The notes beneath the pieces were generated by a model. It saw only the letters and a list, made by a program, of their open reading frames with translations, had not been told where the DNA came from and made no database searches. 64,000 nt of DNA from Aquisalinus luteolus (GTDB lineage Bacteria > Pseudomonadota > Alphaproteobacteria > Caulobacterales > Parvularculaceae): assembly GCF_009712425.2 (NCBI RefSeq), contig NZ_VCJR02000005.1, forward strand, positions 1-64,000, read 5' to 3'. The position numbers were made by a program, and so were the translations under genes. This document shows, in pieces, positions 1 to 8,389 of this stretch (positions are counted from its first letter, which is position 1; each line of letters opens with the position of its first letter).

Positions 1-138
1 TTCCAAAGAGCACGGGTAGGCTCTTGGTCGTGATCAATCGGCGATACGATTGGCTGGCGGGAAAGGGGGTCAACGCCCCTGCTCCGCCAAGGCCGGGAGG
101 GTCCACGGGAGGCGCGCAGCGGGCCTCCCTGGCAAGAT

Positions 139-195
139 AGCCTGTACTACAGGCTACATCTTGCGATCTGCAGGAACCTGCATTTCGTACTACAG
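139..195. repeat. Two small hairpins flanked by a 9-bp direct repeat
   Basis: AGCCTGT-ACT-ACAGGCT (139-155) and TGCAGG-AA-CCTGCA (169-182) are perfect short hairpins, and GTACTACAG occurs at 144-152 and again at 187-195. The cluster lies just beyond the 3' end of the resolvase gene. It could be an operator or a terminator-like structure for an unseen gene to the left. I see no coding sequence in 1-209 that I would support. Confidence 0.4.
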
Positions 196-209
196 TCCAC
201 ACCCATGGC

Positions 210-812
210 TCACGCCGGGCACATCCGATCCACGGCCCTGCGCACGGTCGAGACAGACACGCCGTAGCCTCGCGCCACATCCTCAAATCCCAGCCCCTGA
301 AACAGGATCGCCCGCCGAGCATTGATGCGCTGCGCGTCGTCCAGCAATGGAGGACGCCCCAGCCTGACGCCCCGCCGACGGGCAGCCTCCATGCCTTCGC
401 GGGTGCGTTCGCTGATCAGGCCGCGCTCCAGTTCGGCCATAAGCCCGATAAACTGCCAGAAGGCCCGGCCCAGGGCGCTGGTGGTATCAATGGCTTCGGT
501 GAGGCTGATGAACTCGATCCCGGTGTTTTTGAAGTGATCCAGCGTGTCGATCAGGTGCTTGGTGCTGCGGCAGAGCCGGTCGGTCTTCCACACGACCAGA
601 ACGCTCCCCGGATCGAGCGCCGCATACGCCTGCATGTAGCCAGGCCGCTCCGCCGGGTTCACACCGCCGCTGACACCCTCATCATGGAAGATCCGGTCAC
701 AGCCCGCCGCTTTCAGCGCATCGAGCTGCAGATCAAGCTTCTGATCCGGGGTGGAAATGCGGGCATAGCCGACCAGCCTGCGCCCGTCCTGCGCTGTTAA
801 ACCCGCCATCAT
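210..812 (-). CDS. Small serine recombinase (resolvase/invertase family)
   Basis: A 200-residue protein with the full resolvase/invertase layout. The N-terminal catalytic domain opens with GYARIST, where Ser20 is the expected nucleophile, followed by the DQKLDLQ segment. It continues through the conserved DRLCRSTKHL and AELERGLISERT regions, and a C-terminal helix-turn-helix covers about residues 165-198 (FEDVARGYGVSVSTVRRAV). Length is normal for Tn3 resolvases and Hin/Pin-type invertases. A GGGAGG ribosome site lies just before the tandem ATG-ATG start. Enzymes of this family cut and rejoin DNA at paired short dyad sites, and two such dyads lie directly upstream (829-852 and 948-971). Resolvase versus invertase cannot be settled from sequence alone. 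Confidence 0.9.
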   Translation of the reverse strand: MMAGLTAQDGRRLVGYARISTPDQKLDLQLDALKAAGCDRIFHDEGVSGGVNPAERPGYMQAYAALDPGSVLVVWKTDRLCRSTKHLIDTLDHFKNTGIEFISLTEAIDTTSALGRAFWQFIGLMAELERGLISERTREGMEAARRRGVRLGRPPLLDDAQRINARRAILFQGLGFEDVARGYGVSVSTVRRAVDRMCPA

Positions 813-828
813 CCGTGCCTCCCAGAGG

Positions 829-971
829 TTTCAAAAACGATCCTTTTTGAAACGGGCGCATATCGGGCCTCTCCGGGCTGGTGTGGGCAAGCTAAGCGAC
901 TGAAATTACACATATCATAATAAAGCAGCAATGAATATATCTCACTCTTTCAAAAAGGATCGCTTTTGACA
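829..971. repeat. Pair of inverted, hix/res-like dyad sites
   Basis: Site 1 (829-852) is TTTCAAAAA-N6-TTTTTGAAA, a perfect dyad. Site 2 (948-971) is its near-exact reverse complement, with TTTCAAAAAGGATCG in the left part and a slightly degenerate right arm. Centres are 119 bp apart and both have AT as the middle dinucleotide. Size, symmetry and A-tract arms resemble crossover sites of small serine recombinases. They lie in the divergent region between the recombinase (start 812) and the exported protein at 1065. They could be two subsites of one res site or the ends of an invertible promoter segment. Confidence 0.6.
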
Positions 972-1064
972 AGTAATGATATTGCGAATACGCGCAATAA
1001 ACTTGCTTTTGTTGGAGCTTTCTGCTACTTTTCACGCAATATTATCGACGAATGTATTTTTGTG

Positions 1065-1553
1065 ATGCGTGATTTTAGAAATTTCAGAACCGGATTGGCC
1101 GCCCCTGCAGCGGCATTTGCCCTGGCGGTAACGCCCATGGCGGCAGGTGGTGCGCAGGCTCAAGATGCGCAGCTATACCCCGTTGCCGCAGCCTCCCTTA
1201 GCCCTGCCGCACAGGAGTCGGTCAGCAGCGTTCAAATTCTCGAGGATGCGGATCACGCCGCTAATATGTGGGTGGTCGATAACCCAAGCCGGTTGGCAGT
1301 CTCGGTCGCCATCGGGCGCGACACGCTAGTTGCCGCAGATAAAGTTGAGGAGGTACTCCGTCGAGACTTCGCCCAACATGGCGTTACCAACATCAAATTC
1401 TTCTACGAAATGGGTGGTTCTGGTGACTCGACGGTCTTTTATCACATCGACGGGAATGCATGGGGGCCATATTCACTCGCTCGTGCGCGAGATTTTGTAT
1501 CCGAATCCGCCAGCCAGTTTAAAATCAATTCACAGATGGCGATGTTACGCTAG
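1065..1553 (+). CDS. Small exported protein, function unknown
   Basis: A 162-residue protein starting at ATG 1065. An in-frame upstream TTG at 966 overlaps recombination-like site 2 and is less likely. The N terminus is a clear Sec signal peptide: a basic start, a hydrophobic stretch rich in Ala, Phe and Leu, and a likely cut after AQA near residue 32. The mature part is about 130 residues, mixed alpha/beta in appearance, without cysteine pairs or a family I recognise. It is transcribed divergently from the resolvase, with the paired dyad sites between them, so its promoter could be affected by recombination there. It ends six bases from the convergent gene at 1559-2398. Confidence 0.65.
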   Translation: MRDFRNFRTGLAAPAAAFALAVTPMAAGGAQAQDAQLYPVAAASLSPAAQESVSSVQILEDADHAANMWVVDNPSRLAVSVAIGRDTLVAADKVEEVLRRDFAQHGVTNIKFFYEMGGSGDSTVFYHIDGNAWGPYSLARARDFVSESASQFKINSQMAMLR

Positions 1554-1558
1554 CTAGC

Positions 1559-2398
1559 TTAGCTGAATGCATTGGCTCCCAACTCAACTGCACTTTGCGC
1601 GTCAGCATTTTGACGCTGCGCGTCAATTTTTTCTGATATTACATCATCTCGATAGCCACGAACGCCCAGTTGCTGATCCCCCACCTGTAACGCCGCAGGG
1701 TCAGTCGCGGATCGCAAATCGTTGAGTGCTTCATCCCGTTCCGCCCCAGGACGGCTCGTATCAGCGGCTATTTCCGCCTTCGATTCAATGTCACGCTGCT
1801 TGAAGCGGCTTAATGCCCATTTCGCATATTCCGATTTCTCAGGATCATCGGCGTATTCCGGCTTAATCTGCCCGGTCTCCTTATCAATCATCTTGTCGAT
1901 AAGGGCTTCCTCTATGCGCTGCCTGTAGTCCTCAAGGCTTTCCCCGGGCTGACGTTCAGGATACTCGTCTTCACCCAGAACTTTGAGAGCGATAGTTTCC
2001 CGCCAAGCATCACCGTACATTGCTTCAAACTTGTCTTCATAACCATCTGCGATGCCGCCGTAGTAGTTTGCCAGGTTTTGCGCCCGCGATAACAATTCAG
2101 CCCGATCTAATGCCTCCTTATCACGCTTCTGACGGTCCGATGCGACTTCTTCCGCGAGGCGCGCCGCTCCCGCACCGCGAGCCTGACGTCCACGATCTGC
2201 GTCTGCAGAATTCATGCTGCGTGAATATTCGACATCTTCGCGCTCCTGGCGACTCTCAAAAGATTCTGTTTGCTTAGTTTGTTCCGGAGTTTGGAACGGA
2301 TCGTAGATACCCTCAGACTGGCCCGCTTTGCGCTCAGCCTTACTGAAACCATCCCACGCGTGATCGCGCTGTAATGCTGCTATATGCCCCTTTATCAT
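1559..2398 (-). CDS. Hydrophilic, highly charged protein of unknown function
   Basis: A 279-residue soluble protein from ATG 2398; a GTG three codons upstream is an alternative. It is very rich in Asp, Glu, Arg, Gln and Ala, with long predicted helical stretches around residues 55-105 and 165-215. It has no signal peptide, membrane segment or motif I recognise. Such proteins are common as structural or accessory components of phages and conjugative elements, but that is only a general resemblance. The 145-base gap before it, at 2399-2541, is strongly AT-rich and carries a long imperfect palindrome (2475-2503) that may be its operator. Confidence 0.6.
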   Translation of the reverse strand: MIKGHIAALQRDHAWDGFSKAERKAGQSEGIYDPFQTPEQTKQTESFESRQEREDVEYSRSMNSADADRGRQARGAGAARLAEEVASDRQKRDKEALDRAELLSRAQNLANYYGGIADGYEDKFEAMYGDAWRETIALKVLGEDEYPERQPGESLEDYRQRIEEALIDKMIDKETGQIKPEYADDPEKSEYAKWALSRFKQRDIESKAEIAADTSRPGAERDEALNDLRSATDPAALQVGDQQLGVRGYRDDVISEKIDAQRQNADAQSAVELGANAFS

Positions 2399-2474
2399 GG
2401 GTCCCACACCCTATTCTATATTTGCGATCTTGCGCCGCTTGTTATTAATCTAAATATAGTGTAAACAAAAACCG

Positions 2475-2503
2475 TAAATATTATGTAAATACATAAATAT
2501 TTA
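2475..2503. promoter_or_regulatory. AT-rich palindrome, candidate operator
   Basis: TAAATATT-ATGTA-AA-TACAT-A-AATATTTA is a dyad of 13 bp per arm with a single bulged base. It lies about 76 bases upstream of the start of the charged protein gene and just after the stop of the multi-HTH protein gene, both on the minus strand. Position and symmetry fit a repressor site; the neighbouring HTH protein is an obvious but untested candidate binder. Confidence 0.45.
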
Positions 2504-2541
2504 ACTAAATTTGAAACGCATTTTATCTATCTGAATGCGAA

Positions 2542-4002
2542 TCACCTGTCAGGCAGGCTGAGCCAGGCTTGCAGCGTCCATTCGAACAAATGAAGGGGCA
2601 CAGTTTCGGGTGGATTGTTTATCCAGGTCGAAATTTTTCCAGCATTTATATCAGTTGGCTGATCTTTTTTTACCGTTCTCAGGAGTTCACGTTGGTAGAC
2701 GCCGGTACGATCACGCTCTCTGATTAAAGCGTCTCGATCCTCTGCCGTGAACGGTTTCCGCAAGGGTGGTGGCGCGCGCCCAGAATTGTCGATGGTGATA
2801 TTGGCGTCTGGCAATGAAGCAAATGTATCCATCACGGCAGTCCAAATTTCCCGGCGAACGGTTTCATTGCGCCCTGAAGTCCAACGGCTAAGGGTGTTAG
2901 CCCTGAGCTGACGTGGTTTATCTTTCATATGTGCCAGCAATGACGTCCAGCCCACGCCTGTTCGGGCAGACTCGGATAGCAAGCGCTCTATATGGGTTTC
3001 GCTCAGCACGATATCAGGCGAGGCCTGCTGCCAGGTCGAGAGTACATATTCAAGGTGCTCGGGTTTCGCCGTCTCCGTGCCGCCGGAAATCCATCGTTGA
3101 ATGATCGCGGAATTCAGGCCTGCGGGCACATCTTCGCGCTGCCGAAGGAGCCGCATCGGGCCTATGCCGGTTTCCTCCTTCATTTTCTTAAGCTTGGCTC
3201 GGTGCGCTTCCGTCAGAGTGATGCGGGTTTCTCGCCGAGTAGGTCGATCCTGTGTGACTTCGGTTGGCATGGCCGCGTAAGCAGCCAGTACAAAGTCTAT
3301 GTGATCTTGCGATGCAGATTTTATCTTACCGCGCATCCAGTAATCGAGGAGCGAGGATGAAAAACCATCCGGCACGTTATCCGCATAGCGTAGGAGGAGT
3401 GTTGAGGCGATGCCGGTGCGTTCTTTCTCATCTTCAATCTTTTTCAGAATGGCGGGCGTAAGGCGCACCCGGCCCTCCGGCGTGGCGTGGCGTTTCCTGG
3501 TGCGCGTGCTTTCCGCATTGTCCGGCAGCGCGCGTATAGTTTGCAGAAACGCTTCGAATGTCTTTCGCTTCGCGCTGATCCGTCGTCCGCTCAGCCATGA
3601 TCGTACTGTGGAATGGCTCGGCGTAGGCGGGCCGCCGTTCATGCGCTCCAGCATCTCGGAATAAGCCAGGCCGACTCGCTTGCGATGGTAGCGGATTTCG
3701 TCTCGATGATCTTCGGTAACGGCGACGAATACGGATGACTCATCCTTGGCTTCCCGTGCAGTACCATCTAGCCCTTCTGGCAACGGTCTCTCGGGATTCC
3801 GCAAGAGATCCATCGTGAAATGTAGATGGTCCACGCGGGCCGATTTTATTTTCCCGTTGGTCCACCCCTTGATGAGACCGGCGTTCAAGCCCTCGGGGCA
3901 ATCTGGACGGCTCAGTATCGAAGCGATAATACCGCGCTGCGCCTTAGCTTGAGCCCGGTTCAATTCTTGCCGGATTTTCGTCGTGATCGGTATACGCTTC
4001 AT
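2542..4002 (-). CDS. Protein of six tandem Cro/CI-like helix-turn-helix modules
   Basis: A 486-residue protein from ATG 4002, preceded by a purine-rich AGGGGG site; a TTG start 12 codons upstream is less likely. The whole chain is six diverged copies of one module, with core tryptophans at residues 47, 136, 222, 304, 374 and 460. Each module reads roughly as L(T/S)-x-helix-TG(I/V)-x4-LL, then a loop, then (I/L)-x-x-W-x-x-G-x4-A, then a closing helix ending near LPD. The I-x-x-W-x-x-G part matches the third-helix and turn region of Cro/CI-type DNA-binding domains. I infer a multi-site DNA-binding protein. I see no catalytic domain. I do not recognise a named family, and the multi-module layout is unusual for XRE-type proteins. 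Confidence 0.7.
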   Translation of the reverse strand: MKRIPITTKIRQELNRAQAKAQRGIIASILSRPDCPEGLNAGLIKGWTNGKIKSARVDHLHFTMDLLRNPERPLPEGLDGTAREAKDESSVFVAVTEDHRDEIRYHRKRVGLAYSEMLERMNGGPPTPSHSTVRSWLSGRRISAKRKTFEAFLQTIRALPDNAESTRTRKRHATPEGRVRLTPAILKKIEDEKERTGIASTLLLRYADNVPDGFSSSLLDYWMRGKIKSASQDHIDFVLAAYAAMPTEVTQDRPTRRETRITLTEAHRAKLKKMKEETGIGPMRLLRQREDVPAGLNSAIIQRWISGGTETAKPEHLEYVLSTWQQASPDIVLSETHIERLLSESARTGVGWTSLLAHMKDKPRQLRANTLSRWTSGRNETVRREIWTAVMDTFASLPDANITIDNSGRAPPPLRKPFTAEDRDALIRERDRTGVYQRELLRTVKKDQPTDINAGKISTWINNPPETVPLHLFEWTLQAWLSLPDR

Positions 4003-4164
4003 CCCCCTATTGGGCAGAGGCAAGCGCCGGCATGTCAAAGATTATCCATCAGTTTTGCAAAGTATACTGAGGATGACTCTTACTATCGAGCTTCCGCTAC
4101 CGCCGACAATCTTGTTGGCGAGTTTATCGCTCTATCTCTTTCGCACGCTTTCGAAATTTGCATC

Positions 4165-7098
4165 TCAGCGGGAAATGAAACCCGACATTTCATCCCATCG
4201 CCTGCAAGGGACACAGTCAACAGGATACATAGATCTAACAGCGTTGTATTGCTCTATTATTTTGTCACGCACAATATCCTCACGGTTCGTGAAGGCATAA
4301 CAAGCATTAGCTAATGCCAGGGCTTCCAAATGGAGAAAACTATTTTTATTTTGAGAATAGATTGCGTCATTATCGATGAGCAACACAGCAGCCGTTGAAC
4401 GCGCCAAACAAGATCTCCCATAGTCAGTGACTAAGTCGCCCGCCGTCTCGTCTGTGTTGCCAGTATTTTTTAGGATTAGATTGTAGCGCAGGAATGCAGA
4501 AGCGATATACAATTTTGCCAAATCCTCTATGTCATTCCTGTTTCTCACTTCTGAAAAGTAGTTGATATCGTCCGCAAAAAATATTGCCGTCTTGGACAGG
4601 CTATAATCCGAGCAACCTCCAAGTAGATGTCTTGAGCGAAATAAAAAATCCCCCATCCGCCGCCGCTCTGCCGTTTCAACTTGCAAAAACTCAAACTTAG
4701 ACGAATGATCGCTCAAGTCTCGGCTACGAACCTTTGCGGTTATGGTGGATCGAGACAAATTCTCAGCCTTCAAAAGTAGACCTAATTCATATTCCCAAAT
4801 ATTATCCGAAAACTGTCGAGTATCTTCCCTACACTGAAAGGATTTTCGCTCTAACCAATAATCGCGCAAAGCCAGAACGTACGCTTCCTGCCGATCTAAC
4901 CGATCTTGGACTTCCGCGAATGGTTGCGGATCAAATTCCGACCTCATACTCCCTAAAATCCCACCAGAGTTTAGTCCATTTAGCAGCGTTTGCGCCCGCT
5001 CCAAACGGACCCAATTTCCGCTTTCGGATGTTAGGTCAGAGACATTCTTTAGACGATAATCCGCAATTAAGAACGCTCCATATTCACCACCCCACTTTGA
5101 TAACATTTCGCGAGCGTATCTATAAGCATCTCTTTCCTCAGGGCTTCCTATCTCGAACTCAGAGATTTCTTCTTTATACTCGGATAAGACTTCCTCCGCC
5201 ACTTCTTCAAGCGAATACCTACATTTAAAATCTTCACGATCAAATTCACTTGCTACACAACTCCATTTTCGAGATATTACTTGAAAAGGCCAGCATTTCC
5301 CAGTTGTGCTGCAGTGGCTTTCGAAATATGAAGTAATGGCTTGATTTGTTTGTGGCGAACCGTATTTCCATTCTACTTCTTGATAGCGCTCAAGGAATCT
5401 TTCCTCATAGTATCGCTCCTCAAATTTAGCACCATATCGATCATACAGAATTCGCCCATACATAAGGGCTACTGCCCATTCTTTATTTACGTAACTATAA
5501 TAAAAAACAGAGTATACGAGACGTGAGAATATTCGGTCTTCTAGCTCTCTAGAATTTTCGAGCAACTTCTCTGCAATTTCAAAAGCCTCATCCCTACGGT
5601 CGGGGGCATTGTTGAGTAAAAGCTCTACCTTCACGCTGCGAAACATATTGCTTTGAAAGTGATCTCCCTTGAGTTCGGCTTCCTCAATGAATGCGTGAAG
5701 TTGCGGCAAGAAGTCTTCAAGATCAATTGCCCCGCTTCCACGAATGGAGGATAGCTTACACCATGACGTAGCCAGTTTTGCCTGAAGACTAGAACAGTCC
5801 TGAGTATATTTCGTGAAACGTTCAGATAGGGAGTTATCGAGAGTTTCAAGATGAAATCTATCGCCCCAAGCTAGCATATATATTTCACGAGTATATTGAT
5901 CTGGAATGAGTGTCAGCAGCCGCCAAAGCGTGTCGACGTTGGGCATATCATTCGTGGAGTACTCAAACTTGAGCACCCACTCATTCTCCAAGAGCTCCTT
6001 AATTCCATTCGATTCGGTTAAATTATCTAGCTCTCGCAATTTCGTGATTACCGACGAAGCTGCGACTAAATCATTCTCTGCGACGTGAACTATCAAAAGC
6101 CTGAATAAGGGCACGATTTGATCAGGAGAAGAAATAACAGCGGCTTCCGCATGTTCTTTTGCCTCTTCGATATCCCAAAATATATAGGCCAACCCCAACT
6201 GACTCAGAGCCAATCCTTTTAAATTATCACCTAAACTAGAGTCAGCTATTTTCGGTTGAATTATCGCTTGCTGGCTGGGTGGGATTGCGGGGGAAATGTC
6301 GACTAGAAATCGCCCAAACTCTTCCGCTGCAACGGCTCTTTGCAAACCATCAACGCGAGTACCCACGTGAAGCGATAGAGCTATGCCAACTAACAAGATC
6401 ATGCTCGCTAGCGCTGCAATGCCAACCAAAGAAAATCGCTTCCAGCGACCTTCGAAGTCGATGAACACCGTTGATAAATCTGCAGTTGATGGGAATACCC
6501 TCACCGAGGGAAGTATGTTCACGACTTTGTCAACAATTGTATCGGCAAGGCTTGCCTCATCAACTTCGATTCCCGACTGTGGGATATAGCGGTGGCGCTG
6601 CCCGTCGCGCGAGTTATCGGAATCAAGCACAAGGTCGGCGAAATCTTGTTTCCAAGATTTCCACTGTTCGAACGAAGCTATATTCGACTGCGGATAATTA
6701 CTGTCAGTTTGGTCGGACGAAGCCAAATGTTTTACGAGATCGTCGTATAATTCTTTGGCGAAACTTTCATGATAAAAGATTAGCCATGCCAGGAACACGG
6801 CTGTCCGTGTAACTCTCGCATCACCGCTACCATCAGACCTTACGCCACTTAATATGGTTCTCATGCCGGCTACGGGATTGCTGTGAAATGCCTTGCTCTT
6901 GAGAGTGGTGTGTAATTTACCATCAAATATTGCGGCAAAACTGTGTAGCTGACTCGGAACATGAGCGTAGAGATTACTCCGTCGCTTCTTATCTACTTTT
7001 GCAGCCTTATTAAGGAACTTCTTAAATTGTGGCGCAAAGTTCGATAGTACTATCACTTCGGCGACCGAAAGCACCTGGTTAAGCTGTTCTTCTTCCAT
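4165..7098 (-). CDS. Large membrane-anchored helical-repeat protein, function unknown
   Basis: A 977-residue protein from ATG 7098 with GGAG/AGGA ribosome sites upstream. Residues 1 to about 220 form a soluble, mostly helical N-terminal domain. A single strong membrane segment follows near residues 226-248 (SLVGIAALASMILLVGIAL). The remaining 720 residues look like consecutive alpha-hairpins of TPR or TPR-like type, with many Trp, Tyr and Glu and cysteines in the last third. The expected topology is N-terminal domain inside and helical repeats outside, or the reverse. The gene is clearly more AT-rich than the chromosome. I recognise no family; a role in element defence or cell-surface function is possible but not shown. 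Confidence 0.6.
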   Translation of the reverse strand: MEEEQLNQVLSVAEVIVLSNFAPQFKKFLNKAAKVDKKRRSNLYAHVPSQLHSFAAIFDGKLHTTLKSKAFHSNPVAGMRTILSGVRSDGSGDARVTRTAVFLAWLIFYHESFAKELYDDLVKHLASSDQTDSNYPQSNIASFEQWKSWKQDFADLVLDSDNSRDGQRHRYIPQSGIEVDEASLADTIVDKVVNILPSVRVFPSTADLSTVFIDFEGRWKRFSLVGIAALASMILLVGIALSLHVGTRVDGLQRAVAAEEFGRFLVDISPAIPPSQQAIIQPKIADSSLGDNLKGLALSQLGLAYIFWDIEEAKEHAEAAVISSPDQIVPLFRLLIVHVAENDLVAASSVITKLRELDNLTESNGIKELLENEWVLKFEYSTNDMPNVDTLWRLLTLIPDQYTREIYMLAWGDRFHLETLDNSLSERFTKYTQDCSSLQAKLATSWCKLSSIRGSGAIDLEDFLPQLHAFIEEAELKGDHFQSNMFRSVKVELLLNNAPDRRDEAFEIAEKLLENSRELEDRIFSRLVYSVFYYSYVNKEWAVALMYGRILYDRYGAKFEERYYEERFLERYQEVEWKYGSPQTNQAITSYFESHCSTTGKCWPFQVISRKWSCVASEFDREDFKCRYSLEEVAEEVLSEYKEEISEFEIGSPEERDAYRYAREMLSKWGGEYGAFLIADYRLKNVSDLTSESGNWVRLERAQTLLNGLNSGGILGSMRSEFDPQPFAEVQDRLDRQEAYVLALRDYWLERKSFQCREDTRQFSDNIWEYELGLLLKAENLSRSTITAKVRSRDLSDHSSKFEFLQVETAERRRMGDFLFRSRHLLGGCSDYSLSKTAIFFADDINYFSEVRNRNDIEDLAKLYIASAFLRYNLILKNTGNTDETAGDLVTDYGRSCLARSTAAVLLIDNDAIYSQNKNSFLHLEALALANACYAFTNREDIVRDKIIEQYNAVRSMYPVDCVPCRRWDEMSGFISR

Positions 7099-7142
7099 CC
7101 TGCTTCTCCGTAGAAGTAGGAAAATCTTAGAACAAGAAGCTA

Positions 7143-7679
7143 TTAAACGATAGAGGGGTCAGGACTGAGCGGCATTAACCTGCCTTCGAAACCTATAAAC
7201 TCTTCATCATAAACTGTGCCATCAGAATCCCGGCAGATATGGGCAGGGCCATGGCGTCGTTCATTTTTGCCCATGCGGTAATACGTCTCCCAGACAACTA
7301 CATTTGTCTGCAGGTCTATTTCGAAAGATGCAGGGCCGTATTTTTCATCGCGGTGTTGGACACCGTTCACCCAATACTGCTCTTGTCGAAACTGACCATC
7401 ATATCCGTATATTATTGCAGGATCATCGGCAGTGCGGTGGAAATCACCTGCCTGATGCCAAGCTTGAAACAGGACATCTCCTGTCGTCAGATCTCTTCCA
7501 ATTAATGATGGCCGATCAAAATAGCTATGAAGTTGTCCGTCCTCATCCAGGGTTTCCTCCCACTGGCATGGCCCGACGCCCATCATGGTAATATGTTCAT
7601 CAGGATACTTCCCAGTACTCAACCTTGTCCTGTATTCAAAAACACCCTGTAACGATTTTTCAACTATACTCCCACTCAT
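7143..7679 (-). CDS. MORN-like repeat protein, function unknown
   Basis: A 178-residue hydrophilic protein rich in Trp, Tyr, Gly and Asp. From about residue 50 it carries spaced blocks resembling MORN/MORN_2 repeats: an aromatic strand, then G-x-x-HR or R-x-x-GPA, then D-x-x-T-x-x-V. Examples are RDEKYGPASFEID and ERRHGPAHICRD. No signal peptide or catalytic motif is visible. It lies 44 bases upstream of the large membrane protein gene on the same strand, so the two may be co-transcribed. No strong ribosome site precedes the ATG, so the start is uncertain. Confidence 0.5.
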   Translation of the reverse strand: MSGSIVEKSLQGVFEYRTRLSTGKYPDEHITMMGVGPCQWEETLDEDGQLHSYFDRPSLIGRDLTTGDVLFQAWHQAGDFHRTADDPAIIYGYDGQFRQEQYWVNGVQHRDEKYGPASFEIDLQTNVVVWETYYRMGKNERRHGPAHICRDSDGTVYDEEFIGFEGRLMPLSPDPSIV

Positions 7680-7761
7680 AAACTAAATTTATCATATTAT
7701 GAGCTCTCACAGCAAAGATATTCCATAGACCTCTGTTATTAAAGCATATTTTGACGACAAA

Positions 7762-7792
7762 AAATTGCCAACACTACCAACAAATTGCCAAC
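7762..7792. repeat. 11-bp direct repeat spaced by two helical turns
   Basis: AAATTGCCAAC occurs at 7762-7772 and 7782-7792, a 20-bp period. It lies in the divergent gap between the minus-strand gene ending its promoter near 7680 and the plus-strand gene at 7880. Same-face spacing suggests a regulator site. Confidence 0.4.
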
Positions 7793-7879
7793 GGGACTTA
7801 ACAAAACAGGTCGTGTCCACTGCTCTCGTCCACATTTGATCAACCGAGCAGACATGCTCTTAGAATCGAGAGAGCGATT

Positions 7880-8275
7880 ATGAAATGCACTATCCCCGAT
7901 AACACTGTCGTCCAGGCTGGGCGCTACCACGACCTTATGAGCCGTGAATTTCTCTTCTGGGTCGCATATAGACTTGCGCTCGATTGTGTAACTCGAACCG
8001 GCGGCATGGCGGCTTTTTCTTTCACGGTTTATCACCCGCACGTAACACTGCTGAATGAGTGGGGAAATCCGCTCTCAATTGCCGATGACTGGGTCGAGCG
8101 CGCGTTCGATTGGGATGGATCATGGCTCACCCATATCAAACGGTTTGTTTTTGACCCGCCCAAAGTGCCGCCATACCGAAAACTCTATGATCGACTTCTG
8201 ATCATCGATCTCCACTACAAGATCATTGGATCTCCGATTGAACGGAGACCTATTCCGGAGCCTTTCAGGAGATAG
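7880..8275 (+). CDS. Hypothetical protein
   Basis: A 131-residue protein, basic and rich in aromatic residues and Pro, with no membrane segment or recognised domain. A purine-rich GAGAGAG stretch precedes the ATG. It is followed by a good intrinsic terminator (8342-8370), which supports it as a real transcription unit. The ORF in the opposite strand over its start (7739-8041) has no such support. The function is unknown. Confidence 0.5.
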   Translation: MKCTIPDNTVVQAGRYHDLMSREFLFWVAYRLALDCVTRTGGMAAFSFTVYHPHVTLLNEWGNPLSIADDWVERAFDWDGSWLTHIKRFVFDPPKVPPYRKLYDRLLIIDLHYKIIGSPIERRPIPEPFRR

Positions 8276-8341
8276 CTTAAAATATCTCTATCGACAGCAA
8301 AAGTCTCCGGCGATTTTCGCCCTCTAGTTCAAACCTCGGAA

Positions 8342-8370
8342 CGCCGCATCAATTCTGATGCGGCGTTTTA
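8342..8370 (+). terminator. Intrinsic terminator
   Basis: CGCCGCATC-AATTCT-GATGCGGCG forms a 9-bp perfect stem followed by TTTTA. It ends the unit of the 131-residue gene and separates it from the next gene, whose ATG is 20 bases further on. Confidence 0.7.
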
Positions 8371-8389
8371 GCCATAGAGGAACGGCTCA

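Noticed and set aside
50-325. A 91-codon frame at the left edge
   Set aside because: It overlaps the resolvase 3' end and has the composition of a chance frame.
7739-8041. A 100-codon minus-strand frame
   Set aside because: It overlaps the start of a plus-strand gene that has a terminator; it has no ribosome site or recognisable feature.
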